Assembly: GCF_018614585.1 (NCBI RefSeq)
Contig: NZ_JAGGOI010000022.1
Span: 62,001-126,000, forward strand
DNA from: Streptomyces sp. ISL-1
GTDB lineage: Bacteria > Actinomycetota > Actinomycetes > Streptomycetales > Streptomycetaceae
Direction of reading: 5' to 3'
DNA: 64,000 nt
The notes under the pieces were generated by a model. That model had not been told where the DNA came from. It did no database searches and was given only the letters and a program-made list of their open reading frames with translations. The stretch's first letter is position 1; the number at the start of each line of letters is the position of its first letter. Shown piece by piece: positions 1-8,466 of this stretch. Both the position numbers and the translations under genes were made by a program.

Positions 1-620
1 ACATCCTGCTGATCGGCCACGACGGCCACGAGGAAGTCATCGGCACGTCCGGCGAGGCCCCCGACCACATCACGCTCGTGGACGGCCCCGAGGACGTCGC
101 GAATGTGTCCGTACGGGACGAGTCGAAGGTCGTCTGGCTCTCGCAGACCACGCTGTCGGTCGACGAGACGATGGAGACGGTGGACAAGCTGAAGGAGAAG
201 TTCCCGCAGCTGATCTCGCCGCCGAGCGACGACATCTGCTACGCCACGCAGAACCGCCAGATCGCGGTGAAGCAGATGGGCGCGGACGCGGACCTGGTCA
301 TCGTGGTCGGCTCCAAGAACTCCTCGAACTCGGTGCGGCTGGTCGAGGTGGCGCTGGGCGCGGGAGCGGGCGACGCCCATCTGGTGGACTCCGCCGACGA
401 GATCGACGAGGCGTGGCTCGACGGCGTTTCGACGGTCGGCGTCACATCGGGCGCGTCCGTGCCCGAGGTGCTGGTCGAGGGCGTACTGGAGTGGCTTTCA
501 CAGCGCGGCTTCGAGGACGTCGAGATCGTGAAGGCGGCGGAGGAGTCGATCACCTTCTCGCTGCCCAAGGAGCTCCGGCGCGACCTGCGCGCGGAGGCCG
601 CGGACCTGTCGGGGAAGTAA
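1..620 (+). CDS. ispH: 4-hydroxy-3-methylbut-2-enyl diphosphate reductase, 3' part
   Basis: Last enzyme of the MEP isoprenoid pathway: a cytosolic [4Fe-4S] protein that reduces HMBPP to IPP and DMAPP. The frame is already open at base 3 and 205 residues are visible, so about 130 N-terminal residues lie outside the window. Family motifs seen: GHDGHEEVIGTSGE near the visible start (substrate-binding His and Glu), SQTTLSVDET (catalytic Thr), CYATQNRQ (a cluster cysteine) and GSKNSSNSVRL (substrate phosphate contacts). The stop at 618-620 is followed 30 bp later by ppgK on the same strand, so co-transcription is possible. Identification is firm; only the 5' end is missing. Confidence 0.96.
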   Translation, partial: ILLIGHDGHEEVIGTSGEAPDHITLVDGPEDVANVSVRDESKVVWLSQTTLSVDETMETVDKLKEKFPQLISPPSDDICYATQNRQIAVKQMGADADLVIVVGSKNSSNSVRLVEVALGAGAGDAHLVDSADEIDEAWLDGVSTVGVTSGASVPEVLVEGVLEWLSQRGFEDVEIVKAAEESITFSLPKELRRDLRAEAADLSGK

Positions 621-650
621 CTGTCAGGGGCTGCCCGTAACGTTGTGTCC

Positions 651-1391
651 ATGAACGTGTTCGGAGTGGACATCGGCGGATCCGGCATCAAGGGCGCACC
701 TGTGGACCTTGAGCCCGGCCAACTGACGCATGAGCGCTACAAAGTCCTGACCCCGCACCCTGCGACGCCCGAAGCGGTGGCGGACGGGGTGGCCGAGGTG
801 GTCGGCAATTTCGACTGGTCGGGCCCGGTCGGCATCACCTTTCCCGGCGTCGTCACGGGCGGCGTTACGCGCACGGCGGCGAATGTGGACAAGCGCTGGG
901 TGGGCATGGACGCAGCGAAACTGCTGGGTGACCGCCTCGGGGGCCTGCCGGTGACGGTCCTGAACGACGCGGACGCGGCGGGTGTCGCGGAGATGACGTT
1001 CGGCGCGGGCCGCGGCCGTGAGGGCACGGTGATACTGCTGACGTTCGGCACGGGCATCGGCAGCGCGGTCTTCAGCGACGGCCGCCTGGTGCCGAACACC
1101 GAGCTCGGCCACCTCGAGCTGCATGGCCACGAGGCGGAGAAGCGTGCGTCGACGAAGGTCAAGGATGACCATGACATGAGCTGGGAGCAGTGGGCGCACC
1201 GGGTGCAGAAGTATCTGGCGCACGTGGAGATGCTGTTCTCGCCGGAGCTCTTCATCATCGGCGGCGGGGTGAGCCGCAAGGCGGACAGGTTCGTGCCGCT
1301 GATCGAGGGGATCAGGGCGGAGATCATCCCGGCGGAGCTCCGGAACAACGCGGGAATTGTGGGCGCCGCGATGGCGGCGGCGGGGAAGTAG
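651..1391 (+). CDS. ppgK: Polyphosphate glucokinase (ROK family)
   Basis: Phosphorylates glucose using inorganic polyphosphate (family members also use ATP) in the cytosol, feeding glycolysis. The 246-residue protein opens with the ROK phosphate-binding motif VFGVDIGGSGIKG, has the ITFPGVV segment, the catalytic NDADAAGVAEMTFGAG region and the second phosphate motif LTFGTGIGSA. The length fits actinobacterial PpgK (about 250). ATG at 651 was chosen; an in-frame GTG at 645 is an alternative and a weak purine-rich site (CAGGGG, 625-630) lies upstream of both. It follows ispH by 30 bp. The zinc-binding ROK signature is not obvious, as expected for this subfamily. Confidence 0.93.
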   Translation: MNVFGVDIGGSGIKGAPVDLEPGQLTHERYKVLTPHPATPEAVADGVAEVVGNFDWSGPVGITFPGVVTGGVTRTAANVDKRWVGMDAAKLLGDRLGGLPVTVLNDADAAGVAEMTFGAGRGREGTVILLTFGTGIGSAVFSDGRLVPNTELGHLELHGHEAEKRASTKVKDDHDMSWEQWAHRVQKYLAHVEMLFSPELFIIGGGVSRKADRFVPLIEGIRAEIIPAELRNNAGIVGAAMAAAGK

Positions 1392-1491
1392 GAGGGCGGC
1401 GGCGGGCGTGGGGCGCTGAGCGCGCGGTACGTGTGTGGGGGGGGGCAGCTACGTACGGGGGACGGCGTCGCGGGACTGGAGAAGCACGCCC

Positions 1492-2124
1492 TCAGCCGCG
1501 GCGCGCCGGGGGGCCTGGGCGGGCGCGGCGTTGGCGGCGCGTCATCATGCGGATCTTTCGGACGCAGGTGATGAGCCCCGCGATCAGCGTGCCGCCGTAC
1601 AGCCAGCCGGCGTGCACCGCGAGTGCGGTGATCACCGCCATCGTCTGGCCGCCGAAGCCACCCGTGCCGCCGGAGATCGGCACGATCCCGACCGCGAACG
1701 CGATCGGGACGCTGATCGGCGCGGTGACCAGATCCGCCCCCCGCACCCACAGCGCCGTCAGTGCGCTCACAGGCAGGAACAGCAGCCCGTACACCACCGG
1801 GGAGCCGTCGAACAGCAGCCAGTCCAGGCAGCCGAGCGCGAACATGGTCGCGGCTCCGAACAGTCCGCCGCCGAGGCCGGTCAGCCGGGGGTTGGGGAGT
1901 CTGCGCAGCGCGAGCACCACCGGCGGCACGGCGCGGGCGGGCCGGGCCGCGACCCGGTACACCGGGGTGCCTTCCGCCAGCGTGCCTTCGACGAGCGCGC
2001 TCTGCGGGGAAAGGGGGACCTGGGGGGAGAGAGGGGGCTGCGGCCGCTGCCGGCGCTGAGATTGACTTGTCCTGGGCTGCTCCACCCGAACAAAGTAGGT
2101 CGCGGGTGGGGAGGAATCCGGCAT
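1492..2124 (-). CDS. DUF6542 multi-pass membrane protein
   Basis: A 210-residue protein of unknown function. The first 70 residues are soluble and rich in Pro, Gln and Arg. They are followed by about four hydrophobic segments (around residues 80-102, 108-128, 134-152 and 160-185), and the C terminus is basic, with RKIRMMTRRQRR probably cytosolic. The pattern matches the DUF6542 family that I associate with this location beside ychF in Streptomyces. It is transcribed toward ppgK and divergently from ychF, with a 146-bp gap that must hold both promoters. No catalytic motif is visible. Confidence 0.8.
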   Translation of the reverse strand: MPDSSPPATYFVRVEQPRTSQSQRRQRPQPPLSPQVPLSPQSALVEGTLAEGTPVYRVAARPARAVPPVVLALRRLPNPRLTGLGGGLFGAATMFALGCLDWLLFDGSPVVYGLLFLPVSALTALWVRGADLVTAPISVPIAFAVGIVPISGGTGGFGGQTMAVITALAVHAGWLYGGTLIAGLITCVRKIRMMTRRQRRARPGPPARRG

Positions 2125-2270
2125 GGGACACGCCCTTTGGCTGACCTTGGCGTTGAGTTCGACTCACGGCTGCCGTCGATGCCCGGCTCGGCCCGCCCGT
2201 AAACTGGGGGATCGGCCCACCTCCGGGCCGTACGGCCATCAGCCAGACCTCACTCCAGGAAGTCGCCAAC

Positions 2271-3359
<1,089 letters not shown>

Positions 3360-3371
3360 TCCGTCCCCTGG

Positions 3372-3416
3372 AAGGCCCGCTGCCCCCTGGAAAGCACCGA
3401 GAGGTCAGCGGGCCTT
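3372..3416. terminator. Hairpin between convergent ychF and DUF4326 genes
   Basis: Perfect 11-bp inverted repeat AAGGCCCGCTG (3372-3382) and CAGCGGGCCTT (3406-3416) with a 23-nt loop. The right arm overlaps the stop region of the minus-strand gene ending at 3405. The arrangement would serve as a bidirectional terminator; this is inferred from position and structure. Confidence 0.6.
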
Positions 3417-3737
3417 TGCTGTGCGCGGCTCGGCCGCGTCCGCCAGTTCCGCGAGTACCTGCGCGTGGCAGAGTTCCGGGACGCACCAGCAGCCGAGCCG
3501 GCGGCCGCGCAGGGACGGGAGCTGGGCGAGGAGGTCGGGGCGGGCCAGTAGGTACGCGCGGTACTTTTCGATGACCTCTTCGCGGGTGCCGTCGCGGCCC
3601 GGGCGAAATGGGCTGGCCAGGGGAGAGGCGTCGAGGTGCCAGCCGCCGCGGTGCATGGCGCGGCCCACGTAGACGACGTCCGCGTACTCGGGATCGTCGC
3701 GATGGCCCTTGAGGTTGACGACTGTCGTCCTGTCCAT
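3405..3737 (-). CDS. DUF4326 domain-containing protein
   Basis: A 110-residue soluble protein of the DUF4326 family, function unknown. It starts MDRTTVVNLK and contains VYVGRAMHRGGWHLDASPLA, a basic segment around SPFRPGRDG and the conserved LGCWCVPELCHAQVLAEL near the C terminus; that Cys-x-Cys plus CHA pattern is characteristic of the family. It lies 18 bp downstream of the thioesterase gene on the same strand, so the two are probably co-transcribed. I do not assign a biochemical role. Confidence 0.82.
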   Translation of the reverse strand: MDRTTVVNLKGHRDDPEYADVVYVGRAMHRGGWHLDASPLASPFRPGRDGTREEVIEKYRAYLLARPDLLAQLPSLRGRRLGCWCVPELCHAQVLAELADAAEPRTAKAR

Positions 3738-3755
3738 GTACTGGATCCTCCGGCC

Positions 3756-4295
3756 TCAGGCCGCGCCCGGCAACGTGAAGACCGCGCAGGTCGTCGTGGC
3801 GTGCGCGTACAGCTTGCCGTCGATCGCGCCGACCACGCGCGCCTCGGCGGTCGCGGTCGTACGGCCCGCGTGTATGACGGTGCCTTCGCTGCGCAGCGAC
3901 TGAGTGTCGGCGTATACGGGGCGGACCAGGTTCACCCCCAGCTGGATCGTGGCGTATGCGTGGCCCGGCGGGAGGGTCGTCATCACCGCGCTGCCGAGCG
4001 CGGAGTCGAGCAGCGTGGCCAGGAAGCCGCCGTGGACGGTGCCCATCGGGTTGAGCAGGTGTTCCCCGGGCTCGCCCTCGAAGACCGCCCGGCCCTTGTC
4101 GGCCTCCACGAGCCGGAAGCCGAGCGTGCCGCAGATCGGCGCCTGCGGGAAATGGCCTTCCAGGCCGAGACGGAGCAGTTCCAGACCGGATCGGCTGCCG
4201 GCGTCGGCGTAGCTCGTCGGCAACTCCCAGGTGTGGGTGCGCGAGCGGGTCGATGTGGTGTCGCCTGCGGCGGGCGGGCTCGTGGGCAGCGTCAT
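3756..4295 (-). CDS. PaaI-family hotdog thioesterase
   Basis: A 179-residue hotdog-fold protein likely to hydrolyse acyl-CoA or aryl-CoA thioesters. The family core is clear: GEHLLNPMGTVHGGFLATLLDSA (with the His-Gly-Gly of the helix, residues about 90-110) followed by the strands YATIQLGVNLVRPV and GRTTATAEARVVG. The first 45 residues are a Thr/Pro/Ser-rich extension. ATG at 4295 was preferred because GGAGAC sits just upstream and the open frame beyond it is made of repeat sequence. The gene is upstream of the DUF4326 gene in one probable operon. The substrate is unknown. Confidence 0.85.
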   Translation of the reverse strand: MTLPTSPPAAGDTTSTRSRTHTWELPTSYADAGSRSGLELLRLGLEGHFPQAPICGTLGFRLVEADKGRAVFEGEPGEHLLNPMGTVHGGFLATLLDSALGSAVMTTLPPGHAYATIQLGVNLVRPVYADTQSLRSEGTVIHAGRTTATAEARVVGAIDGKLYAHATTTCAVFTLPGAA

Positions 4296-4638
4296 TGAGT
4301 CGTCTCCATGGGTGGTTCCTGCTGATGTGTGGTTGCGAGGGGCACTCTCGCCCCCGGGGGCCGGCGGGCCGCACGTCGCTGCCGGGGTCTTCGCGGGCGA
4401 CGAAACTGGACCCCGGGTTTTCTGGACCCCGGGTTTTCGCGGGCCGCGTCTCGCCCGCCGTGTTTCGTGGGCTGCACCTCGCTTCCGGCCCGGCGGACTG
4501 CGTCGCTCCCCGGACCCGGCGGGCTGCGCCTCGCACCCGGCCCGGCGGGCTGCGCCTCGCTCCCCTTCTTCGCGGGCCGTGCTCGTTCCCCGTTCCGCGG
4601 GCCGCAACTCGCGGCCCGCGGGACCCGTCCCCGAGCGG
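4296..4638. repeat. Non-coding gap with degenerate 26-bp GC-rich tandem repeat
   Basis: This gap lies between two minus-strand genes. From about 4361 to 4625 the DNA is a run of some eight degraded units of about 26 bp built around GCGGGCTGCGCCTCGC. The clearest pair, CCCGGCGGGCTGCGCCTCGC, is exact at 4515-4534 and 4541-4560. A second short repeat, TGGACCCCGGGTTTT, occurs twice around 4411-4440. The frames are open on both strands only because of base composition, and no start with a ribosome site supports a gene. Confidence 0.65.
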
Positions 4639-4935
4639 TCAGGGAAGCTTGGCCGCCAGGAGATCCACGGGGCGGATGTCCGGCGCCGAGCTCAACATCG
4701 TCTCCGCCGCCTCCATCAGCGCCGCGGCGATCCGGCCCTGCAGATGAGCGGACCGCCCCTCCTCGTCCTCGAACGTGTCGAAGACGCCGAAGGTGGTGGC
4801 GCTCTCGCGGAACGCGAACCAGGTGACCGTGTGCTCCTCCTCGCGGGCCAGCTGCAGTGCGTCGCGCAGCATGGCCTCCACCCTGTCGGCGTACTCGGGC
4901 TTGGCCTCGATGCGGGCCAGCAGACCGATGTTCAT
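4639..4935 (-). CDS. ABM-domain (putative quinol monooxygenase) protein
   Basis: A 98-residue dimeric alpha/beta ferredoxin-like protein of the antibiotic biosynthesis monooxygenase (ABM) superfamily, which includes YgiN-type quinol monooxygenases and small cofactor-free oxygenases. Seen: the N-terminal strand IGLLARIEAKPEYADRV, helix MLRDALQLAREEE, strand TVTWFAFRESATTFGVFDTF, and HLQGRIAAAL, matching the usual order. It starts 114-126 bp from the divergent GlxA regulator, depending on that gene's start, and may be its target. Substrate not predictable. Confidence 0.83.
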   Translation of the reverse strand: MNIGLLARIEAKPEYADRVEAMLRDALQLAREEEHTVTWFAFRESATTFGVFDTFEDEEGRSAHLQGRIAAALMEAAETMLSSAPDIRPVDLLAAKLP

Positions 4936-5028
4936 GGTCAGTCACTCCGTAGGTCGGCGTTCGTGTTCCCCCGTCCCCGTCGTTGGGGACATCAGCAAAC
5001 CTAGAGTGGTGATCAGCACCTTCCCAGT

Positions 5029-5061
5029 GTCGGAAACGACGCGTCGAATATGGTTTCCGAC
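5029..5061. promoter_or_regulatory. Perfect 9-bp inverted repeat abutting the glxA-type start
   Basis: GTCGGAAAC (5029-5037) and GTTTCCGAC (5053-5061) form a perfect dyad with a 15-bp spacer, ending directly before the ATG at 5062 and overlapping the alternative ATG at 5050. The position in a divergent intergenic region suggests an operator for the AraC-type regulator itself, or an mRNA hairpin over its start. Function is inference. Confidence 0.5.
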
Positions 5062-6021
5062 ATGGACGTGGCGGTGCTGGTCTACGACGGAGTGTTCGAC
5101 TCCGGACTCTCGGCGATCCTCGACGTGCTGGACGCGGCGAACGCCATGCGCGGTGAGATTCCGCAGGCGCCGCCCGCCTGGCAGGTCACCACCGTCGGTT
5201 TCCGCCGCCGCGTCCGCACCGGCGCGGGACACGTCGTTACCACCCAGCCGGCCACCGAGGCCCGGCGAGCCGACCTGCTGCTGGTGCCGGCGCTCGCCGA
5301 GCGGCGGCCCGACGCGTTGCTCGGCCATGTCTCCGGTCCCGCGTCGGCGTCGGTACGGACGCTGGTGGCCGACACCCGTGAGCAGGGCATACCCGTGGCC
5401 TCGGCCTGTACGGGAACCTTCCTGCTCGCCGAGTCGGGTGTGCTCGACGGACGGAAGGCGACGACGAGCTGGTGGCTGGCGCCCGTCTTCCGTCAGCGCT
5501 ACCCGGCCGTCACCATCGACGAGACCAGGATGGTCACCACATCGGACGGTGTGACGACGGCCGGAGCGGCCTTCGGACACGTCGATCTGGCGCTCGCCAT
5601 CGTCCGTATGAGCAGTCCGGCCGTGGCCGACCTCGTCGCCCGCTACCTGGTCGTCGACGAGCGCCCTTCGCAGTCCTCGTACACCATTCCGAGCGCGCTG
5701 GCGCAGAGCGATCCGGTCGTGGCCGCCTTCGAACGCTGGGCCCGGCTGCATCTGGATGAGCCGATCAGCGTCGTCGAAGCCGCGCGCTCGCTGGGCGTCA
5801 GCGAACGCACCCTTCAGCGGACCGTACGCCGCGTGCTCGGCACGTCCCCGGTGCGATTCGTCCAGGACCTGCGGGTCGAGCAGGCCTCTCACCTGCTGCG
5901 GACCACCGACCTCTCGCTGGACTCCATCGCCCGCAAGGTCGGCTACGAGCACGCGAACACTCTGCGGGTCCTGCTGCGCGAGCGCACCGGCAATACGACG
6001 GGCGCACTGCGAGGCCGCTGA
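5062..6021 (+). CDS. GlxA-family transcriptional regulator (DJ-1/PfpI + AraC HTH)
   Basis: A 319-residue regulator with an N-terminal class I glutamine amidotransferase-like (DJ-1/PfpI) domain (residues about 1-185; MDVAVLVYDGVFDSG, then SACTGTFLLAESGVLDGRKA with the nucleophile-elbow Cys) and a C-terminal AraC double helix-turn-helix (about 215-319; SVVEAARSLGVSERTLQRTV and DSIARKVGYEHANTLRVLLR). The catalytic triad is normally not used and the domain is thought to sense a ligand. ATG 5062 begins the conserved fold; ATG 5050 would add MVSD. Neither has a good Shine-Dalgarno. It is divergent from the monooxygenase gene, a plausible target. Confidence 0.9.
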   Translation: MDVAVLVYDGVFDSGLSAILDVLDAANAMRGEIPQAPPAWQVTTVGFRRRVRTGAGHVVTTQPATEARRADLLLVPALAERRPDALLGHVSGPASASVRTLVADTREQGIPVASACTGTFLLAESGVLDGRKATTSWWLAPVFRQRYPAVTIDETRMVTTSDGVTTAGAAFGHVDLALAIVRMSSPAVADLVARYLVVDERPSQSSYTIPSALAQSDPVVAAFERWARLHLDEPISVVEAARSLGVSERTLQRTVRRVLGTSPVRFVQDLRVEQASHLLRTTDLSLDSIARKVGYEHANTLRVLLRERTGNTTGALRGR

Positions 6022-6057
6022 CAACCCGAGCCGGCCCCGGTCGCGCTTTCCCAGACC

Positions 6058-6099
6058 GTTTGGATCCGCAGCCGACGAACGTTTGGATCCGCAACCGAC
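6058..6099. repeat. Two near-identical 19-bp direct repeats
   Basis: GTTTGGATCCGCAGCCGAC (6058-6076) and GTTTGGATCCGCAACCGAC (6081-6099) differ at one base and are spaced 23 bp centre to centre, about two helical turns, between the regulator stop and the next start. The spacing is that of a tandem protein-binding site, but a chance duplication is equally possible. Confidence 0.4.
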
Positions 6100-6147
6100 C
6101 CCGCATGTTCCGGAACCGGCCCAGCCGCCTGTTCGTCCGGGGCGGGT

Positions 6148-6492
6148 ATGGGAATGGGCATTGAACGTGCGCGTGGGTGGGCCGTATGTCTGGCTGTGGT
6201 GGCCGGGTTCTGCACCGGGCTCTTCGTCTGGCAGTCGGGCGCCGGGCCCGGGCTGCGCGGCGGTTTCGAAGGGGAGCGGGACTGGAGCCTGCTCTTTGTC
6301 GAGGGGCCGCTGATGGTGTTCGGGATCCCCGCCCTGGCGCTCGCGGCCTGGGCGCTGGTGGGCGGGGCGCTGCGGGCGCCGGACTGGGTGGCCGCGGTCG
6401 TGGTTGTGCTCCTGCTGGCCGGGGTGGGGTGGGGGAGCATGGAGTGGCTGGAGGTACGGACCGAGCCGTTCACCAAGCGGTACGGGTGGTGA
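6148..6492 (+). CDS. Small membrane protein of unknown function
   Basis: A 114-residue protein with three hydrophobic segments (residues about 10-28 AVCLAVVAGFCTGLFVW, 50-71 MVFGIPALALAAWALVGGA and 77-95 WVAAVVVVLLLAGVGW) and short polar ends. I do not recognise a family. It stands alone on the plus strand, 126 bp after the GlxA-type gene. ATG 6148 follows GGGGCGGG, a passable ribosome site; an internal GTG or ATG start cannot be excluded. Coding bias looks reasonable but evidence is moderate. Confidence 0.55.
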   Translation: MGMGIERARGWAVCLAVVAGFCTGLFVWQSGAGPGLRGGFEGERDWSLLFVEGPLMVFGIPALALAAWALVGGALRAPDWVAAVVVVLLLAGVGWGSMEWLEVRTEPFTKRYGW

Positions 6493-6592
6493 AGGCCCCG
6501 GGAGGCGGAGGGTTGGGGACGGCTGCCGCGCAGGGCGCCGGGCGAGATGTGGTGAGAGGAGAGCCCTCTCCGGGAGGCTTGCCCGAGAGGCT

Positions 6593-6635
6593 CAGGCCGG
6601 TATTGATCAGGCCCGTATTGATCAGGCCCGGCCTG
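6593..6635. repeat. Tandem 15-bp repeat inside an 8-bp dyad
   Basis: TATTGATCAGGCCCG occurs exactly twice, back to back (6601-6615 and 6616-6630), and the pair is bracketed by the inverted arms CAGGCCGG (6593-6600) and CCGGCCTG (6628-6635). It lies 54 bp upstream of the cupin start, where an operator or a 5' leader structure would be expected. Confidence 0.45.
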
Positions 6636-6688
6636 GTGGCGCGGGACGCGCGTGGTGAAGCCTGACGGCGAATGCAGAGGAGTGGGAC

Positions 6689-7174
6689 ATGTCGTACCCG
6701 GACCCGAAGTACGTCGAGGGCAGGGGCGAGATCACCGCGGAGTTCCGGCCGGCGGACACGCCCGCCGATCTGCGGTCGGGGACCGGGAGCCGTACGCACT
6801 ATCTGGCCACCGATGCGTCCACGCGCGGGGAGTTCGGGCTCTACCGGATGGACATGGCCCCGAAGGCCGGCGGCCCAAGGACGCACTTCCACAAGTCGAT
6901 CTCGGAGTCCTTCTTCATCATCGAGGGAACGGTGCGGCTCTACAACGGCGAGAGCTGGATCGACGGGACGGCGGGCGACTTCCTGTATGTGCCGCAGGGC
7001 GGGCTGCACGCCTTCCGCAATGACTCGGACGACCCGGCGTCGATGCTGCTGCTCTTCACGCCGGGAGCGCCGCGCGAGGAGTACTTCGAGAAAGTCGCGG
7101 AGGTCGCCACCGAGTGGTCGCCCGAGGAACAGGCGGAGTTCTTCATCAAGCACGACACCTACTGGACCGAGTGA
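6689..7174 (+). CDS. Cupin domain-containing protein
   Basis: A 161-residue single-domain cupin. Cupin motif 1 is seen as GGPRTHFHKSISESFFIIEG (His-x-His plus Glu metal ligands, residues about 62-81). Motif 2 is GDFLYVPQGGLHAFRN (with the third His, residues about 97-112). The fold binds a divalent metal in most relatives. GAGGAG eight bases before the ATG fixes the start. The stop lies 2 bp from the end of the convergent PLP-enzyme gene. The substrate is unknown; it could be a dioxygenase-like enzyme or a binding protein. Confidence 0.86.
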   Translation: MSYPDPKYVEGRGEITAEFRPADTPADLRSGTGSRTHYLATDASTRGEFGLYRMDMAPKAGGPRTHFHKSISESFFIIEGTVRLYNGESWIDGTAGDFLYVPQGGLHAFRNDSDDPASMLLLFTPGAPREEYFEKVAEVATEWSPEEQAEFFIKHDTYWTE

Positions 7175-7176
7175 GG

Positions 7177-8274
7177 CTACGGCCCGGGCGCCACACCTGT
7201 CTTCAGGCCCGCCCCGCAGAGCGGGACCACGGCCGCGCGGTCGGTCCAGCCGCCCGCCGCCGCCCAGCACGCGACGCCTGTGGACTCGACGAACAGTCCA
7301 CGGGCCGCCAGATCCATCTGAGCGGCCCGGATCTGATCTTCCGTCACCGTAAGGAAGGTGCCGCCGGATTCGCGTACGGCCCGCAGGATCTGCCGTGCGC
7401 GCGCAGGACGCGGGATCGCGATCCCTTCGGCGAGCGTCGGCCGCGGCGGCGCGTTGTCGTCGAGCAAATCCTCGGCGCCGGCGTGGAAAGCCGCCGCGAG
7501 CGGCGAGACAGTTTCGGCCTGGACCGCGATCAGCGCGGGACGCTCCGCGATCAGGCCGTGGGCGTGGAGCTCGCCGATGCCGATGGCGGCGCCGAGGAGC
7601 AGGGTTCCGTTGCCGACGGGGACGACGATCGCCTCGGGGAGCGTGCCGCCCAGGTCCTCCCACAGTTCGTAGACGTACGTTTTCGTGCCGTGCAGGAAGT
7701 ACGGGTTGTAGACATGGCTCGCATAGAAGGTGCCGGGGACGGCGGCGGCAGCGCGGGCCGCCTCAGCGGTGGCCTCGCGGTCGCCGGGGACGAGTTCCAG
7801 GTGCGCGCCGTGCGCCCGGATCTGTTCCACCTTCTTGGCGGAGGTCGCCTCGGGGACGTACACCGTGCAGTCGAGACCCGCGCGTGCGCAGTACGCGGCG
7901 ATCGCCGTGCCCGCGTTGCCACTGCTGTCGGCGATCACCCGCCGCGGCGCGAGCCGCCGGGCCAGCTCCGCGAGCAGCACCGCGCCGCGGTCCTTGAAGG
8001 AGAGCGTCGGCATCAGGAAGTCGAGCTTGACGGAGACAGTTTCGGTGAGCGGTACGAGCGGGGTGCGGCCCTCGCCGAGCGAGACGGCGGGTGCGCGGAG
8101 CGGAAGCGCCTCTTCGTAACGCCACATTGAATTGACCCTGCCGGACAGGGACTTGAGGTCGACGGGAGCGGCGGCGAACTCCAGATCCCAGGGGCCGCGG
8201 CAGTCAGGACAGCACCAGGATGCCGACTCGACGGGGGTGCGGGTGGCGCAGTCCAGGCAGTAGTACGAGCTCAT
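7177..8274 (-). CDS. Threonine synthase-like PLP-dependent enzyme
   Basis: A 365-residue fold-type II PLP enzyme. An N-terminal zinc-ribbon-like segment (CLDCATRT...CCPDCRGPW, residues about 6-28) precedes the catalytic domain, which has the PLP lysine in LSFKDRGAV and the phosphate/carboxylate loop SSGNAGTAIAAY, then PVGNGTLLLGA. This arrangement is that of threonine synthase paralogues, which act on O-phosphohomoserine or related beta/gamma-substituted amino acids. The gene is monocistronic here, with no hom or thrB beside it, so it is more likely a paralogue than the housekeeping ThrC. ATG at 8274. Confidence 0.82.
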   Translation of the reverse strand: MSSYYCLDCATRTPVESASWCCPDCRGPWDLEFAAAPVDLKSLSGRVNSMWRYEEALPLRAPAVSLGEGRTPLVPLTETVSVKLDFLMPTLSFKDRGAVLLAELARRLAPRRVIADSSGNAGTAIAAYCARAGLDCTVYVPEATSAKKVEQIRAHGAHLELVPGDREATAEAARAAAAVPGTFYASHVYNPYFLHGTKTYVYELWEDLGGTLPEAIVVPVGNGTLLLGAAIGIGELHAHGLIAERPALIAVQAETVSPLAAAFHAGAEDLLDDNAPPRPTLAEGIAIPRPARARQILRAVRESGGTFLTVTEDQIRAAQMDLAARGLFVESTGVACWAAAGGWTDRAAVVPLCGAGLKTGVAPGP

Positions 8275-8466
8275 GGGTCGTCAGCATGGCAGTTGCGTGG
8301 CGCATGTGTTACACCACTCTCCGGACTCTTGTGTGATTCCTGTGGATCCGCCAATCTTTCGCTCGGCAGGCAGGACGAGGGCACGACGGATTCAACTGTC
8401 GGACATTGTCATGGGCCTGCCGGTTTCCCCCACAGCAGCGCACCACCTATGAGGAGGACCCCTCAC

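Noticed and set aside
4296..4607. N-terminal extension of the thioesterase by about 100 residues
   Set aside because: The extension is made of GC repeat sequence and a ribosome site precedes the internal ATG 4295.
6177..6665. 162-codon frame overlapping the small membrane protein gene
   Set aside because: Arg/Gly/Ala-rich and in a different frame from the hydrophobic, membrane-like 114-residue product.
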